Shown: one piece after another, positions 1 to 9,017 of the stretch
How the letters are laid out: every line of letters begins with the position of its first letter
Numbering within the stretch: position 1 is the first letter of the stretch
Assembly (NCBI RefSeq): GCF_015207755.1
Contig: NZ_JADEWH010000004.1
Location: 310,001 to 374,000 of the forward strand
Reading direction: 5' to 3'
Origin: Nodularia sp. LEGE 06071
GTDB taxonomy: Bacteria; Cyanobacteriota; Cyanobacteriia; Cyanobacteriales; Nostocaceae
Length of the DNA stretch: 64,000 bases
Program-made: the position numbers and the translations under genes
The notes under the pieces: generated by a model
Seen by the model: only the letters and a program-made list of their open reading frames with translations
Told to the model about the DNA's origin: nothing
The model's database searches: none

Positions 1-545
1 GTCCAGTCGGCGATTTCCGCATCTGTCCGGGGTTGTACACAATTCAGCACAATACCTTTGAGATTCACCTTTGATTGCCTAGCCAATGCCACATTTGCCA
101 CGGCTTGAGCGATCGCACCTAATCTGACTGGTACTACCAATACCGTAGGTAAACGCCAGTCTCCCGCCAAATCAGCCACTGTCAACTCATCAGTGATCGG
201 TGAACCTAAACCACCCAAGGCTTCTACCAACAAGAAGTCACGCTGCGATCGCAACTTAGAAAAAGCTTGCCACACCACAGCTAAATCCACGCTACGATTT
301 TCCTTAGCGGCGGCGATGGGAGGGGCTAGGGGTGCATCAAAATACAAAGGTGTAATTTCCTCAGCCGATTGCTCTAAAGAAAATAACTTTTGATATAATT
401 CGCGATCGCCTATCCCCGATTGAATTGGTTTCATAATTCCCCAGCTACGCTGCGGATAATATTTTTGCCAATAGGCTGCCAAGGCTGTTGTTAAAACAGT
501 TTTTCCAGCCTCCGTATCAGTACCAGTAATCAGTAATGTGTTCAA
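1..545 (-). CDS. bioD: Dethiobiotin synthetase BioD, partial at the window edge
   Basis: Closes the ureido ring of dethiobiotin from diaminopelargonate, CO2 and ATP in the biotin pathway; cytosolic. About 181 codons are present and no stop is reached, so the C-terminus lies left of the window. The N-terminus reads [13 protein letters not shown], the family P-loop (GTDTxxGKT), followed by MKPIQSG and [12 protein letters not shown], which match the substrate and Mg-binding motifs (usually VEGAGG, so one residue differs). There is no ATG: two consecutive TTG codons (548-546 and 545-543) are the only plausible starts after an upstream TAA, and the second fits the usual family N-terminus. Identity is firm; the start is less so. 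Confidence 0.9.
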   Translation of the reverse strand, partial: MNTLLITGTDTEAGKTVLTTALAAYWQKYYPQRSWGIMKPIQSGIGDRELYQKLFSLEQSAEEITPLYFDAPLAPPIAAAKENRSVDLAVVWQAFSKLRSQRDFLLVEALGGLGSPITDELTVADLAGDWRLPTVLVVPVRLGAIAQAVANVALARQSKVNLKGIVLNCVQPRTDAEIADW

Positions 546-604
546 CAATCTATTCGGTGATTACTTTTTAAGTATACATATCAATTGTAATACATCCTAG
601 ACAC

Positions 605-2299
605 TTATAACTCTGGTGTGCTATCAGTCGGGGCATTATTTTCCGCGCCAAAGTCTGGTCTAGGTATGGGCGGTGGTGTGAGTGTTGGTGTGGTCAGTGG
701 AATTTCTGTTGGTGTGGGAATAGGAATAGGAATGGGAGTTTCTATTGGCGTTTCCGTTGGCGTTGGTGTTGGGATGACTGGGTTTTCTAACACAACATCG
801 AGACTGTAATCGCTTGCGGCAATTTCTGGTTCTGGAGTCAACTGAATAATATATCTCCCAGTCATCGGCAATATTCCCTCATAGGTTGTTACTTGCTGGG
901 CATTAGGAGCAATTGGTTCTTGATTGACATCTAAAACCGTGAGCAAAATGCCATTTCCTTGGTTAATAAATGCCGTTAACTTGGCTCCTTCTTCCCCAAA
1001 AAATGTGTACTGAATGATTTGATTTTCTTTGATAGTGTCTTCAACTGTGGTTGTGTCAGATGCGGCAAATATCAGCCGTCTACTAAATATTACAGGTTCA
1101 ACACGGATGGGTGTGGGTTCTGGTGTAAGTTCTGGCGTGGTTTCTGGCGTGGGTTCTGGTGTGGGTGTTTCCTCGCCAGTCACAACTGGTGAAGGGAAAG
1201 TTTGTGGTGGCGTTACATCTGGTGGTTGATTTGACTGATTGCGGATAGAACTTACCAAAGCCCAAGAACCAACTCCCGCTAAAATTACTACGGCACTACC
1301 AATAGCACCCAGCGCCAATGGACTATCTAAAATTGAGTTAGACCGACTGGGTATAATCACTTGCTCAGGTTTGCGCGGTGCAACGGGCTGTGGTACTGAG
1401 TCGGGGGGACGACCGACAGCGATTGTTTGGAATTGGGAGACTTCTGGAGTCGGAATACGGGGTTTTTCCAGAATCTGTAATGCTTGAATGACATCAGCCG
1501 CACTATGGTAGCGATCGCCTGCATGACTACTTAACATCTGATTCAGAACTTGGGCAAATTGTGCATTCACCTTGACCCACTGTTGCCAATTCCAAGTGAG
1601 TTGAGTGACATCAAATAAATCAGTTGGTTCTTTCCCCGTCAACAAAACTATCCCTGTAACCGCTAGTGCATACAAATCACTATGAGGGTAAGCTTTTCCT
1701 GTTTGCATTTGTTCAGTGGGAGCAAAGCCTAATTTACCCACGCTAGTGATTGGCGTTGTGCTATCTGGAAACTGTAAACGCGTTGCTAGTTCTGTCACCA
1801 GTCCGAAGTCAATTAACACTGGCTGGCGATCGCCATCGCGCAAAATAATATTTTCCGGTGAGATATCCCGGTGAATAATCCCTCGACCATGAATATGCTC
1901 TAAAACTGGCAGCAAAGAGCGAATCAACTGCAATACTTCTGCCTCAGTGAAAGTTTGACCAGCCGCAAGACGTTCACTCAGCAGAGTCCGGTAAGCTTTA
2001 CCTGCAACATAGTCCTCAACTAAAAATAAGCGTTGGTCTTGTGCAAATCTTTCGCGAAATTTCGGCACTTGTGAATGTTCTATTTGATATAAAATTGCAG
2101 CTTCTTGCTGGAAAAGAGCTTGTGCTTTCTCCCAAGCTTCAGCCTCCGTGGCAGAAATCAATTCCTTAATCGCGCAAAGTTCGTGAAAGCGCCGCTGATC
2201 TTCCGCCAAATAGGTACTACCAAATCCCCCTTGTCCGAGAATTTGGATGATCCGATAACGGTTTTGCAGGATAGAACCAACTGTAATGGGTGCTTGCAT
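605..2299 (-). CDS. Membrane-anchored Ser/Thr protein kinase with Pro/Thr-rich extracytoplasmic tail
   Basis: Hanks-type kinase of 564 aa. The N-terminal catalytic domain (about residues 10-280) has the glycine loop GQGGFG (22-27), Lys45, HRD at 143-145 with Asp145, and DFG at 164-166; APTEQ at 193-197 stands where APE is usual. A hydrophobic segment at about 327-351 is the likely membrane anchor. Beyond it lies a Pro/Thr/Glu repeat linker, a beta-rich region (about 405-505) resembling a PPC-type extracellular domain, and a second Pro/Thr-rich tail. The kinase should face the cytoplasm and the tail the periplasm, suggesting an envelope sensor; substrate unknown. Monocistronic, with bioD on the same strand downstream. 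Confidence 0.9.
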   Translation of the reverse strand: MQAPITVGSILQNRYRIIQILGQGGFGSTYLAEDQRRFHELCAIKELISATEAEAWEKAQALFQQEAAILYQIEHSQVPKFRERFAQDQRLFLVEDYVAGKAYRTLLSERLAAGQTFTEAEVLQLIRSLLPVLEHIHGRGIIHRDISPENIILRDGDRQPVLIDFGLVTELATRLQFPDSTTPITSVGKLGFAPTEQMQTGKAYPHSDLYALAVTGIVLLTGKEPTDLFDVTQLTWNWQQWVKVNAQFAQVLNQMLSSHAGDRYHSAADVIQALQILEKPRIPTPEVSQFQTIAVGRPPDSVPQPVAPRKPEQVIIPSRSNSILDSPLALGAIGSAVVILAGVGSWALVSSIRNQSNQPPDVTPPQTFPSPVVTGEETPTPEPTPETTPELTPEPTPIRVEPVIFSRRLIFAASDTTTVEDTIKENQIIQYTFFGEEGAKLTAFINQGNGILLTVLDVNQEPIAPNAQQVTTYEGILPMTGRYIIQLTPEPEIAASDYSLDVVLENPVIPTPTPTETPIETPIPIPIPTPTEIPLTTPTLTPPPIPRPDFGAENNAPTDSTPEL

Positions 2300-2915
2300 G
2301 ATTAGTTAAATGTAATAGCAACTGGGGAAGAAATAACTGACAAAGATCAGTCCATCAGAAAATTAATAAATTCCGTGTTAGTACGTGCTAAGTAAGTATT
2401 TGAAGACTTATTTAACTCTATTTTTCCACTCTTTTATCAGTAAGGATGTGTGAAAAATGGCAAAAATTGACGGTGAGGGCAATTGACTAACTACCTGCGG
2501 AGGATTAATTTCAGCGTTTTTTGTGGCTTTCTTATTCAAGAGCAGTAACGTGAAAACCACCATGTAGAAATAGCATCCGCCCTCAACCATCACAACTCAC
2601 GCGAGCTAAATTCGCCACCCCCAAGAATTTTTTGGGTGATTTACTATCAAAAATATAGTCTGCTAGTTTATAATTTTGCAGCTAGTATCATAGAGTGTTG
2701 ACTAAATGTGCAACTTTCCTTGAGGAATTTATCCGCCAGTGTTGCTACTGTTTCTGTCCCAACAATGGTTTGTTCACCAAAAGGACTACAACATGAGCCA
2801 AAAATAATTATATTGAGAAATGTTTAAAGTTTGGATGAAAGCTTTAAAAAAACTCACAGATGTTTTTTTAGCCCATTTCAGTTAAATCTACTAAATATCT
2901 AATGATAATATTGCC
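2300..2915. other. Gene-free stretch between the kinase and prs
   Basis: About 616 bases with no convincing gene. It should hold the divergent promoters of the kinase and prs. On the minus strand, roughly 2818 down to 2672, an open frame without a usable start reads through two cysteines and a C-terminal Cys-containing segment; it could be a gene remnant, but I do not recognise it. A 61-codon minus-strand frame (2408-2593) has no domain character. Confidence 0.5.
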
Positions 2916-3932
2916 ATGAATGCACATCGAGGTTCTGCTGTGCTGAGTTCTGCAAGTTTAAAGGTGCAACCAGCTGCCACAGGAGTGACGGAAAATCATC
3001 GCCTGCGGCTATTTTCTGGCTCTGCCAATGTACCACTGTCTCAAGAAGTCGCTCGTTACCTGGGTATGGACTTGGGGCCAATGATTCGCAAAAGGTTCGC
3101 GGATGGAGAACTATACGTTCAAATTCAAGAATCAATTCGGGGTTGTGATGTTTATTTAATCCAACCAACTTGTCAACCTGTTAATGACCACTTGATGGAA
3201 TTGCTGATTATGGTTGATGCTTGTCGTCGGGCTTCTGCACGACAGGTAACCGCAGTAATTCCCTACTATGGCTATGCTCGCGCTGACCGCAAAACGGCAG
3301 GACGAGAGTCAATTACAGCCAAATTGGTGGCTAACCTGATTGCGAAAGCCGGAGCTAGTAGGGTTTTGGCTATGGATTTGCACTCGGCGCAAATTCAAGG
3401 CTATTTTGACATACCTTTTGATCATGTTTACGGTTCGCCAGTAATTTTCGATTATCTGGCTAGTAAACAACTTTCTGATGTTGTAGTTGTTTCTCCCGAT
3501 GTTGGTGGTGTAGCACGCGCTAGAGCATTTGCGAAAAAGCTCAATGATGCGCCCTTGGCTATTATCGATAAACGTCGTCAGGCTCATAATGTGGCTGAAG
3601 TCATGAATGTCATCGGCGATGTGAAGGGCAAAACAGCCATTTTGGTGGATGACATGATTGATACTGGCGGCACAATTAGCGAAGGCGCACGGTTGCTGCG
3701 TCAAGAAGGTGCAAGTCAGGTATATGCCTGTGCAACTCATGCTGTTTTTTCGCCACCTGCAAAGGAGCGTTTGTCAAGTGGCTTGTTTGAGGAAGTTATC
3801 GTTACTAACACGATTCCCATCCCAGAACACAATCGCTTTCCAGAATTAGTAGTGCTTTCTGTCGCTAATCTTTTAGGGGAAACCATCTGGCGGATTCACG
3901 AAGATACTTCAGTAAGTAGTATGTTCCGCTAG
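2916..3932 (+). CDS. prs: Ribose-phosphate pyrophosphokinase
   Basis: Makes PRPP from ribose 5-phosphate and ATP for purine, pyrimidine, histidine, tryptophan and NAD synthesis. The 338-aa protein carries the family hallmarks: the catalytic flexible segment around KRR at 219-221, DLHSAQIQGYFD at 154-165, and the PRPP-binding loop VDDMIDTGGT at 244-253. FADGELYVQI (61-70) matches the conserved N-terminal nucleotide region. The first 27 residues are a low-complexity extension common in cyanobacterial Prs. The ATG at 2916 has no strong Shine-Dalgarno sequence, so an internal start cannot be fully excluded. It converges with the HD-domain gene downstream. Confidence 0.96.
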   Translation: MNAHRGSAVLSSASLKVQPAATGVTENHRLRLFSGSANVPLSQEVARYLGMDLGPMIRKRFADGELYVQIQESIRGCDVYLIQPTCQPVNDHLMELLIMVDACRRASARQVTAVIPYYGYARADRKTAGRESITAKLVANLIAKAGASRVLAMDLHSAQIQGYFDIPFDHVYGSPVIFDYLASKQLSDVVVVSPDVGGVARARAFAKKLNDAPLAIIDKRRQAHNVAEVMNVIGDVKGKTAILVDDMIDTGGTISEGARLLRQEGASQVYACATHAVFSPPAKERLSSGLFEEVIVTNTIPIPEHNRFPELVVLSVANLLGETIWRIHEDTSVSSMFR

Positions 3933-4016
3933 CAAAGACAATACTGTTTTTGTAGTTACAATTTGGTATCAAAAAATGATGAAGTATGAAGTATGGATTT
4001 TTTCCGCCTTCAGCCT

Positions 4017-4589
4017 TCATTTTTTATTAGCCGTTTGTCGTTCGATTTCTGTCACCACTCGTTCTAATTCTTCAACTAGGGGAGTATTTCCAGCCTTGGT
4101 AAAGGCATCCACCAGCGCCCGATAATACCAAAGAGTTCCTTCTCTACCACCTTGAAAGCGATCCCAAAGTGATTCGCCTAAGACGCGATAATCTTTGAGA
4201 ATTGATTGGGCATTGTAAAGTTTATCGGCTACTGATACTAGTAATACTGAGGGTGAGGCTGTGGCAATGTGAGCAATATAAGCTTTTTTGCGCTGTCTCC
4301 AAGGTGGTTTGGGTGTGGTGTCGGCATCCGTACAACCATCGACAATGGCTGTGACATTTTCTCCAAAGCGGCGGCGGATTTCGGCTCGTGTGGCATCTCC
4401 TCCTTGGTCTTCTATGGCATCATGTAATAGAGCTGCGATCGCTTCGTCTTCATTGGCTCCATATTCTAAAGCAATACTGGCTGCACCTAATAAGTGGGCA
4501 ATGTAGGGGACTCCTGATCCTTTACGCACTTGTTGGGCGTGGAGTTGGGTGGCATAAGTTAGGGCTGCGGTGAAGCGTTCTGTGAGCAT
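4017..4589 (-). CDS. Small HD-domain hydrolase resembling the (p)ppGpp hydrolase domain of RelA/SpoT
   Basis: A 190-aa stand-alone HD protein. The motif ladder matches RSH or Mesh1-type alarmone hydrolases: Arg22-Lys23, His32, His56-Asp57, Glu60-Asp61, Asp122 and Asn126. There is no synthetase domain. From the family the expected reaction is Mn-dependent removal of the 3' pyrophosphate from (p)ppGpp, but some proteins of this size act on other nucleotides, so the substrate is inferred. It ends in KK and converges with prs, with about 85 bases between them. The start ATG fits the family N-terminus. Confidence 0.8.
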   Translation of the reverse strand: MLTERFTAALTYATQLHAQQVRKGSGVPYIAHLLGAASIALEYGANEDEAIAALLHDAIEDQGGDATRAEIRRRFGENVTAIVDGCTDADTTPKPPWRQRKKAYIAHIATASPSVLLVSVADKLYNAQSILKDYRVLGESLWDRFQGGREGTLWYYRALVDAFTKAGNTPLVEELERVVTEIERQTANKK

Positions 4590-4621
4590 TTTTTTATTAT
4601 GCGCTGGTGTTGAGGTCTATT

Positions 4622-4690
4622 TTAAAACGAACCGCCAAGGCGCATTCGCGAAGCGTCTCCCCTTGGGAGAAGGACGCAAAGGAAGAAATG
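4622..4690. repeat. Dispersed short repeat with palindromic insert
   Basis: A CGCCAAGG...GACGCAAAGGA type cyanobacterial repeat appears to be split by a small palindromic stretch containing GCGAAGCGTCTC and CTTGGGAGAAGG. Related GCGTCTC-containing palindromes occur in the hairpin at 30283-30331. Non-coding; seen by eye only. Confidence 0.4.
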
Positions 4691-4881
4691 AAGATTATAG
4701 CGAGTATACCTACTAAAATGAAGGTGTCATTCCATCTGACATCATCATGAACAATATACAGAATAGTTATTCTAAAGATAGGAACATTCCTATATTAAAA
4801 CTTACTAAACTTTTATTTGAGAGTGATTGGCAGTATTGGTGATGCTATGATTTAGTTTTTCATTAATAAGCTGTAGTGCAT

Positions 4882-5256
4882 CTAAATTTTATATTTTCGA
4901 CGAGTCTGAGAGCCTGTTTGTGAGGGTTTCATCTGGAAATGTTTAATTTGTCTCAGCTTAGAATCAGGTAGTTTCAAACCCAAGGTATTTAGCCAATCAC
5001 TAAAGTTATTAATTGGTTGGCTTTCGGGTTGTGAGAGCAATGTATCTATTTTTTTTATATATAATTTTAGCTGTTCTGGAGTCATATTTGGTTCACCAAG
5101 AGCCTTAGCTACATCGCTTAGTGCAAGTTTTAATAATTCAGGATCTGGTTTTTCTTCTTCTGCCAATTCTAAGTGAGTTTCGAGATAGACAGTAGCATAA
5201 TCTCGATCTTTGAGGCGTGAAATTAAATAATCATGGTAACTATCACTGGTGGGCAT
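4882..5256 (-). CDS. Antitoxin-like partner of the downstream-overlapping HigB/RelE-type toxin
   Basis: A 124-aa protein. Its N-terminus (SYHDYLISRLKDRDYATVYL, then LLKLALSDVAKALGE) is the signature of the putative addiction-module antidote family that pairs with HigB-like killers. In that family a helix-turn-helix of the XRE type normally follows; here that part is replaced by MTPEQLKLYIKKIDTLLSQ and a longer linker before the conserved WLNTLGLKL segment. It is therefore a divergent antitoxin that may not bind DNA in the usual way. It starts 14 bases inside the end of the toxin gene, so the two are translationally coupled with the toxin first. The C-terminal 25 residues are basic. Confidence 0.7.
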   Translation of the reverse strand: MPTSDSYHDYLISRLKDRDYATVYLETHLELAEEEKPDPELLKLALSDVAKALGEPNMTPEQLKLYIKKIDTLLSQPESQPINNFSDWLNTLGLKLPDSKLRQIKHFQMKPSQTGSQTRRKYKI

Positions 5257-5587
5257 TTTCTCGTCTCCTATAGTCTTGCAAATACTCTATCGCTTTATGA
5301 ATATCTTGGTTTTGGGTGCTTTTATCTCCGCCACACAAAATGAGTATAATTATTGCGCCAATTTCTGCAAAATAAATTCGGTAGCCGGGTCCAAAATCTA
5401 TCTTTAGTTCAGAGACACCTTGCCCAACTGAGCGATAATCTCCTAAATTACCAAGACTGACTCGGTTGAGTCTTTTATCAATGATAGATTTGGCTTTTTT
5501 ATCTCTAAGTGCGTCAAGCCACTCAGCAAAGGGAACTCTACCGTCACTGGTAATGTAACGCCGAATATCTTTTGGTTCAACTACCAT
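5243..5587 (-). CDS. RelE/HigB-family toxin (phage-derived Gp49-like addiction module killer)
   Basis: A 114-aa protein with the family pattern: RRYITSDGRVPFAEWLDALRD at the N-terminus (residues 9-29), RVSLGNLGDYRSVGQGVSELKI in the middle, the core strand GPGYRIYFAE and the C-terminal GGDKSTQNQDIHKAIEYL. Relatives are ribosome-dependent mRNA interferases of type II toxin-antitoxin modules. It precedes and overlaps its probable antitoxin by 14 bases, the toxin-first order typical of higBA. Conserved Lys and Arg residues are intact, so nothing suggests decay. Autoregulation through the antitoxin would be expected but its DNA-binding part looks altered. Confidence 0.88.
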   Translation of the reverse strand: MVVEPKDIRRYITSDGRVPFAEWLDALRDKKAKSIIDKRLNRVSLGNLGDYRSVGQGVSELKIDFGPGYRIYFAEIGAIIILILCGGDKSTQNQDIHKAIEYLQDYRRRENAHQ

Positions 5588-5902
5588 TATTTTGATTTTA
5601 GGCGATCGCGTCTGTCGTCTAAATGGTTATATTTTGTTGTCATTGACTGATTTTACGATTTCCAGTCTCAAGGCGATCGCTATTCGTCAGTCGTGTAAAT
5701 TGTCACACGTTTATCGTCAACCTGCTCAAAAAAATTATTTATTTCTAGATAGCTGGGAAAAAACCCCCCGGAATTGTGTAGATTACGCTAGAATTGTTAA
5801 AGGTTCTTTACAGAATTTGCTAATCATAAACAATTCTGTTAATGCAACTCAGCATTTAAAATTGAATCTGAAAACCCCCTCTTGAGTTCACTAAAAGCTC
5901 CT

Positions 5903-7693
5903 ATGACGCTCCCAATTCGCAACGTCGCCATTATCGCCCACGTTGACCACGGCAAAACTACCCTGGTTGATGCGCTCCTCAAACAATCTGGTATTTTCCG
6001 AGAAGGTGAAGACGTTCCGGATTGTGTCATGGATTCCAACACCCTAGAACGGGAGCGGGGTATTACAATTCTCTCGAAAAATACAGCCGTTCGTTACAAA
6101 GAAACGCTGATCAATATTGTTGATACCCCAGGACACGCTGACTTCGGTGGCGAAGTCGAACGGGTACTAGGAATGGTTGATGGTTGTCTGTTAATTGTCG
6201 ATGCTAACGAAGGCCCTATGCCTCAGACGCGCTTTGTTTTGAAGAAAGCTCTGGAAAAAGGATTGCGCCCCATCGTCGTCATCAACAAAATTGATCGCGG
6301 CCAAACTGACCCGCACGTTGCTGTTGATAAGGTTTTGGATCTGTTCCTGGAATTAGGCGCAGATGAAGACCAGTGTGATTTTAAATACCTGTTTGCTTCC
6401 GGTATGTCCGGTTTCGCCAAGGAAAGCTTGGAAGCAGAATCGGTAGATATGCAGCCCCTGTTTAATGCGATTCTGCAACACGTTCCACCTCCTGTGGGCG
6501 ACATCAACAAGCCTTTGCAATTGCAAGTCACCACCCTAGATTATTCTGAATATCTGGGACGGATTGTAATTGGTAGAATCCACAACGGTACTATCCGGGC
6601 TGGACAACAAGCGGCTTTGGTAACAGAAGATGGTACAATTGTCAAGTCCAGAATTACCAAATTGATGGGATTTGAAGGACTGAAGCGGGTGGACATGGAA
6701 GAAGCCACCGCCGGATATATCGTTGCTGTGGCTGGTTTCGCTGATGCTTATATTGGGGAAACGATTACTGACCCCAACGAACCCCAAGCTTTACCACTAA
6801 TTAAGGTGGATGAACCAACTTTACAAATGACCTTCTGGGTAAATGATTCACCCTTTGCTGGTCAAGAAGGTAAACTGGTAACATCAAGACAAGTACGCGA
6901 TCGCCTTTTCCGTGAATTAGAAACTAACGTCGCCCTCCGAGTCGAAGAAACTGACTCTCCCGATAAATTCCTCGTTTGTGGTCGGGGTGAATTACACCTG
7001 GGTATCTTAATTGAAACCATGCGCCGAGAAGGTTTCGAGTTCCAAGTATCTCAACCACAGGTAATTTACCGCGAAATCAACGGTCAACCTTGCGAACCTT
7101 TTGAACTTCTCGCGTTGGATACTCCCGAAGACGGCGTTGGTAGTTGTATTGAACGCCTGGGACAACGCAAAGGCGAAATGCAAGATATGCAAGTGATTGG
7201 GAATGGACGCACTCTATTAGAGTTTATTATTCCCGCCCGTGGTTTGATTGGTTTCCGGGGTGAATTTATGCGGATGACTCGTGGTGAAGGTATCATGAAC
7301 CACAGTTTCCATGATTATCGTCCCCTCTCTGGTGATATTGAAGCCCGGAACAAAGGCGTTCTCATTGCTTTTGAAGAAGGTGTTTCGACTTTCTACGCGA
7401 TGAAAAACTCGGAAGATAGAGGATCATTCTTTATCACTCCAGGTACTAAAGTGTATAAAGGCATGATTATTGGAGAACATAATCGTCCTCAAGATTTGGA
7501 ATTGAATGTCTGTAAGACGAAGCAGCTAACCAATCACCGCGCTTCTGGTGGTGAAGAATTGGTACAATTGCAAACACCAATAGACATGAGTTTAGAACGG
7601 GCTTTGGAATATATCGGTCCTGATGAGTTGGTGGAAGTTACACCTGACTCGATTCGTTTACGGAAAGTGGCGAAGAAGTTCGCTAAACGGTAA
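5903..7693 (+). CDS. typA: Ribosome-associated GTPase TypA/BipA
   Basis: Translational GTPase that binds the 70S ribosome and is needed for ribosome assembly and stress adaptation. The G1 loop AHVDHGKTT is at residues 12-20, [16 protein letters not shown] gives G3, and NKIDRG gives G4; the C-terminal TypA-specific domain includes [19 protein letters not shown]. With the ATG at 5903 the product is 596 aa, the usual family length. An upstream in-frame TTG at 5882 would add seven residues with no family support. It is followed by a strong hairpin and T-run at 7708-7740, so it is probably transcribed alone. Confidence 0.97.
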   Translation: MTLPIRNVAIIAHVDHGKTTLVDALLKQSGIFREGEDVPDCVMDSNTLERERGITILSKNTAVRYKETLINIVDTPGHADFGGEVERVLGMVDGCLLIVDANEGPMPQTRFVLKKALEKGLRPIVVINKIDRGQTDPHVAVDKVLDLFLELGADEDQCDFKYLFASGMSGFAKESLEAESVDMQPLFNAILQHVPPPVGDINKPLQLQVTTLDYSEYLGRIVIGRIHNGTIRAGQQAALVTEDGTIVKSRITKLMGFEGLKRVDMEEATAGYIVAVAGFADAYIGETITDPNEPQALPLIKVDEPTLQMTFWVNDSPFAGQEGKLVTSRQVRDRLFRELETNVALRVEETDSPDKFLVCGRGELHLGILIETMRREGFEFQVSQPQVIYREINGQPCEPFELLALDTPEDGVGSCIERLGQRKGEMQDMQVIGNGRTLLEFIIPARGLIGFRGEFMRMTRGEGIMNHSFHDYRPLSGDIEARNKGVLIAFEEGVSTFYAMKNSEDRGSFFITPGTKVYKGMIIGEHNRPQDLELNVCKTKQLTNHRASGGEELVQLQTPIDMSLERALEYIGPDELVEVTPDSIRLRKVAKKFAKR

Positions 7694-7707
7694 GAACCCC
7701 ACCCCAG

Positions 7708-7740
7708 CCCCTCCCCGCAAGCGAGGAGGGGAGTTTTTTT
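7708..7740 (+). terminator. Rho-independent terminator of typA, repeat-derived
   Basis: An 11-bp stem with one mismatch (CCCCTCCCCGC with GCGAGGAGGGG, loop AA) followed by GAGTTTTTTT. It belongs to a dispersed family of CCCC-rich hairpins also seen in part at 7790-7830, at 9814-9838 and, interrupted by an element, from 22649. Confidence 0.8.
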
Positions 7741-7831
7741 GCTAACCTCTGTGTTTATCTGGGGACAAAATTTTCCTAAATAGAAGAACCTCACCCTCAA
7801 CACCTTGCTAAGGAGAGGGGAGTTTTTTTTG

Positions 7832-8650
7832 CTAAACTTTGGCTGTGGCGGGATTTGGTAAACTGACTTTTAACCGCTTGAACATTGCCGATCGCGCTTG
7901 TAAAGCTAGACTATCATCTAAGGGAGATAAGGCGATCGCTTGCTGATACTTTAGCCGCAACGCCGTTTGAATCAACCAGTCGGCGACAAAGGGATTTTTG
8001 GGTAATAGCGGACCGTGGGAATAAGTGGCGATCGCATTCTGATAAAATGCTCCTTCAGTACCATCTTCACCATTATTACCCAAACCATAGACTACACGCC
8101 CCAAGGCTTCCACATTACCTAACTTGGTGCGTCCACCGTGATTTTCAAAACCGACTAAATAAGGTTTACTTCCCGTCATCTCTTCTAGTTCCCGCGCTAG
8201 ACGAGAAGCTGTAACTTCAATTACCAAGTTACCAATACAGCGCTTAGTATTTTCACCAGGATGCACAGAGACTAAATCGAGGATTCCTAAACCTTCAATG
8301 CGTTGTCCCAAAGCAGGTTCATAATATTTTCCCAGCAGTTGGGGAGAACCACAGGTAAAAACTCCTGGTGTACCATTTTCGATTTTATTACGCATAGCAT
8401 CAGCTTTCGCGCCTTGCAAATCACGCATGACAATTTCTTGCTGACGGTCTTGTGCGCCACCACCAACTATAATATCTACAGCTTTAATATCCGTATCTGT
8501 GGCATTTTGATCCAGTGCTACCACCTTGACATTATACCCCCGCCACTGGGCGCGACGTTCGATAGTAATCACATTTCCGCGATCGCCATAGGTACTCATC
8601 AGCGTGGGATATAGCCAACCAATAATTAATTCTAAATTTTCCGAACTCAT
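7832..8650 (-). CDS. gatD: Lipid II isoglutaminyl synthase glutaminase subunit, GatD-like class I amidotransferase
   Basis: The 272-aa protein belongs to the CobB/CobQ-like glutamine amidotransferase group that includes GatD, which supplies ammonia to MurT for amidating D-Glu of lipid II. The nucleophile elbow GVFTCGSPQ puts Cys100 in place, and His212 in TYSHGPLLPKNP is the catalytic His; NVITIERRAQWRGY and GGGAQDRQ are typical of GatD. The partner murT lies 1.2 kb away on the same strand, with an unrelated gene on the opposite strand between them. In Gram-positive bacteria the two form one operon. Whether this cyanobacterium amidates its peptidoglycan stem is inference. Confidence 0.85.
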   Translation of the reverse strand: MSSENLELIIGWLYPTLMSTYGDRGNVITIERRAQWRGYNVKVVALDQNATDTDIKAVDIIVGGGAQDRQQEIVMRDLQGAKADAMRNKIENGTPGVFTCGSPQLLGKYYEPALGQRIEGLGILDLVSVHPGENTKRCIGNLVIEVTASRLARELEEMTGSKPYLVGFENHGGRTKLGNVEALGRVVYGLGNNGEDGTEGAFYQNAIATYSHGPLLPKNPFVADWLIQTALRLKYQQAIALSPLDDSLALQARSAMFKRLKVSLPNPATAKV

Positions 8651-9017
8651 AAAACCTCACGAATAACTAATAATTTTTATCAACCTATACTGTAATTATC
8701 CGGTGTATATCTAGAACAGGAAGAGGAATTTTACTTGTTTTTGTTATACATCCGACAATTGGCTAAAGTATTATACTCTGCAACCATCTGGAAGTGTGAA
8801 ATCAGCATAGTTCATCTCTCAGAATTTCGTATTTTATGTAACAGTTTTTTTGCCACATTGTTACGAGAGTTACAAAGTATTGATTATTCATTTAATTTAC
8901 ACAATTTAAATCGCCATAAAACTTACTTCAAAAATATTTATCAAATTTTAATTTTTAATTATTAAAAGTCGAGTATTGTAATTAAATGCTGATTTTAAGT
9001 CTAAACGGAGATTATTT
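8651..9017. other. AT-rich spacer upstream of the 259-aa gene and gatD
   Basis: A 367-base region separating divergent genes; it should contain the promoters of gatD (leftward) and the 259-aa gene (rightward). A 76-codon plus-strand frame (8735-8965) has a composition explained by the AT-rich DNA and shows no domain. No repeat or hairpin stands out. Confidence 0.5.

Noticed and set aside
618-1229. Plus-strand frames with VGVGVG-type repeats
   Set aside because: They are the reverse strand of the Pro/Thr-rich linker of the kinase gene.
2408-2593. 61-codon minus-strand frame
   Set aside because: No ribosome site, no domain, AT-rich surroundings.
2916-2950. Riboswitch upstream of prs
   Set aside because: No conserved aptamer elements recognised in the preceding 250 bases.
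3309-3740. 143-codon frame opposite prs
   Set aside because: Antisense shadow of the conserved prs gene.
4747-4842. 31-codon frame after the HD gene
   Set aside because: Too short, no support; may be chance.
5592-5885. 97-codon frame upstream of typA
   Set aside because: Composition looks like leader DNA and it overlaps the typA start; no family resemblance.
7790-7830. Third terminator-like hairpin after typA
   Set aside because: The left arm of the repeat is partly deleted, so the stem is short; treated as a worn copy of the hairpin family.
8735-8965. 76-codon plus-strand frame
   Set aside because: AT-rich, no start context, no domain.
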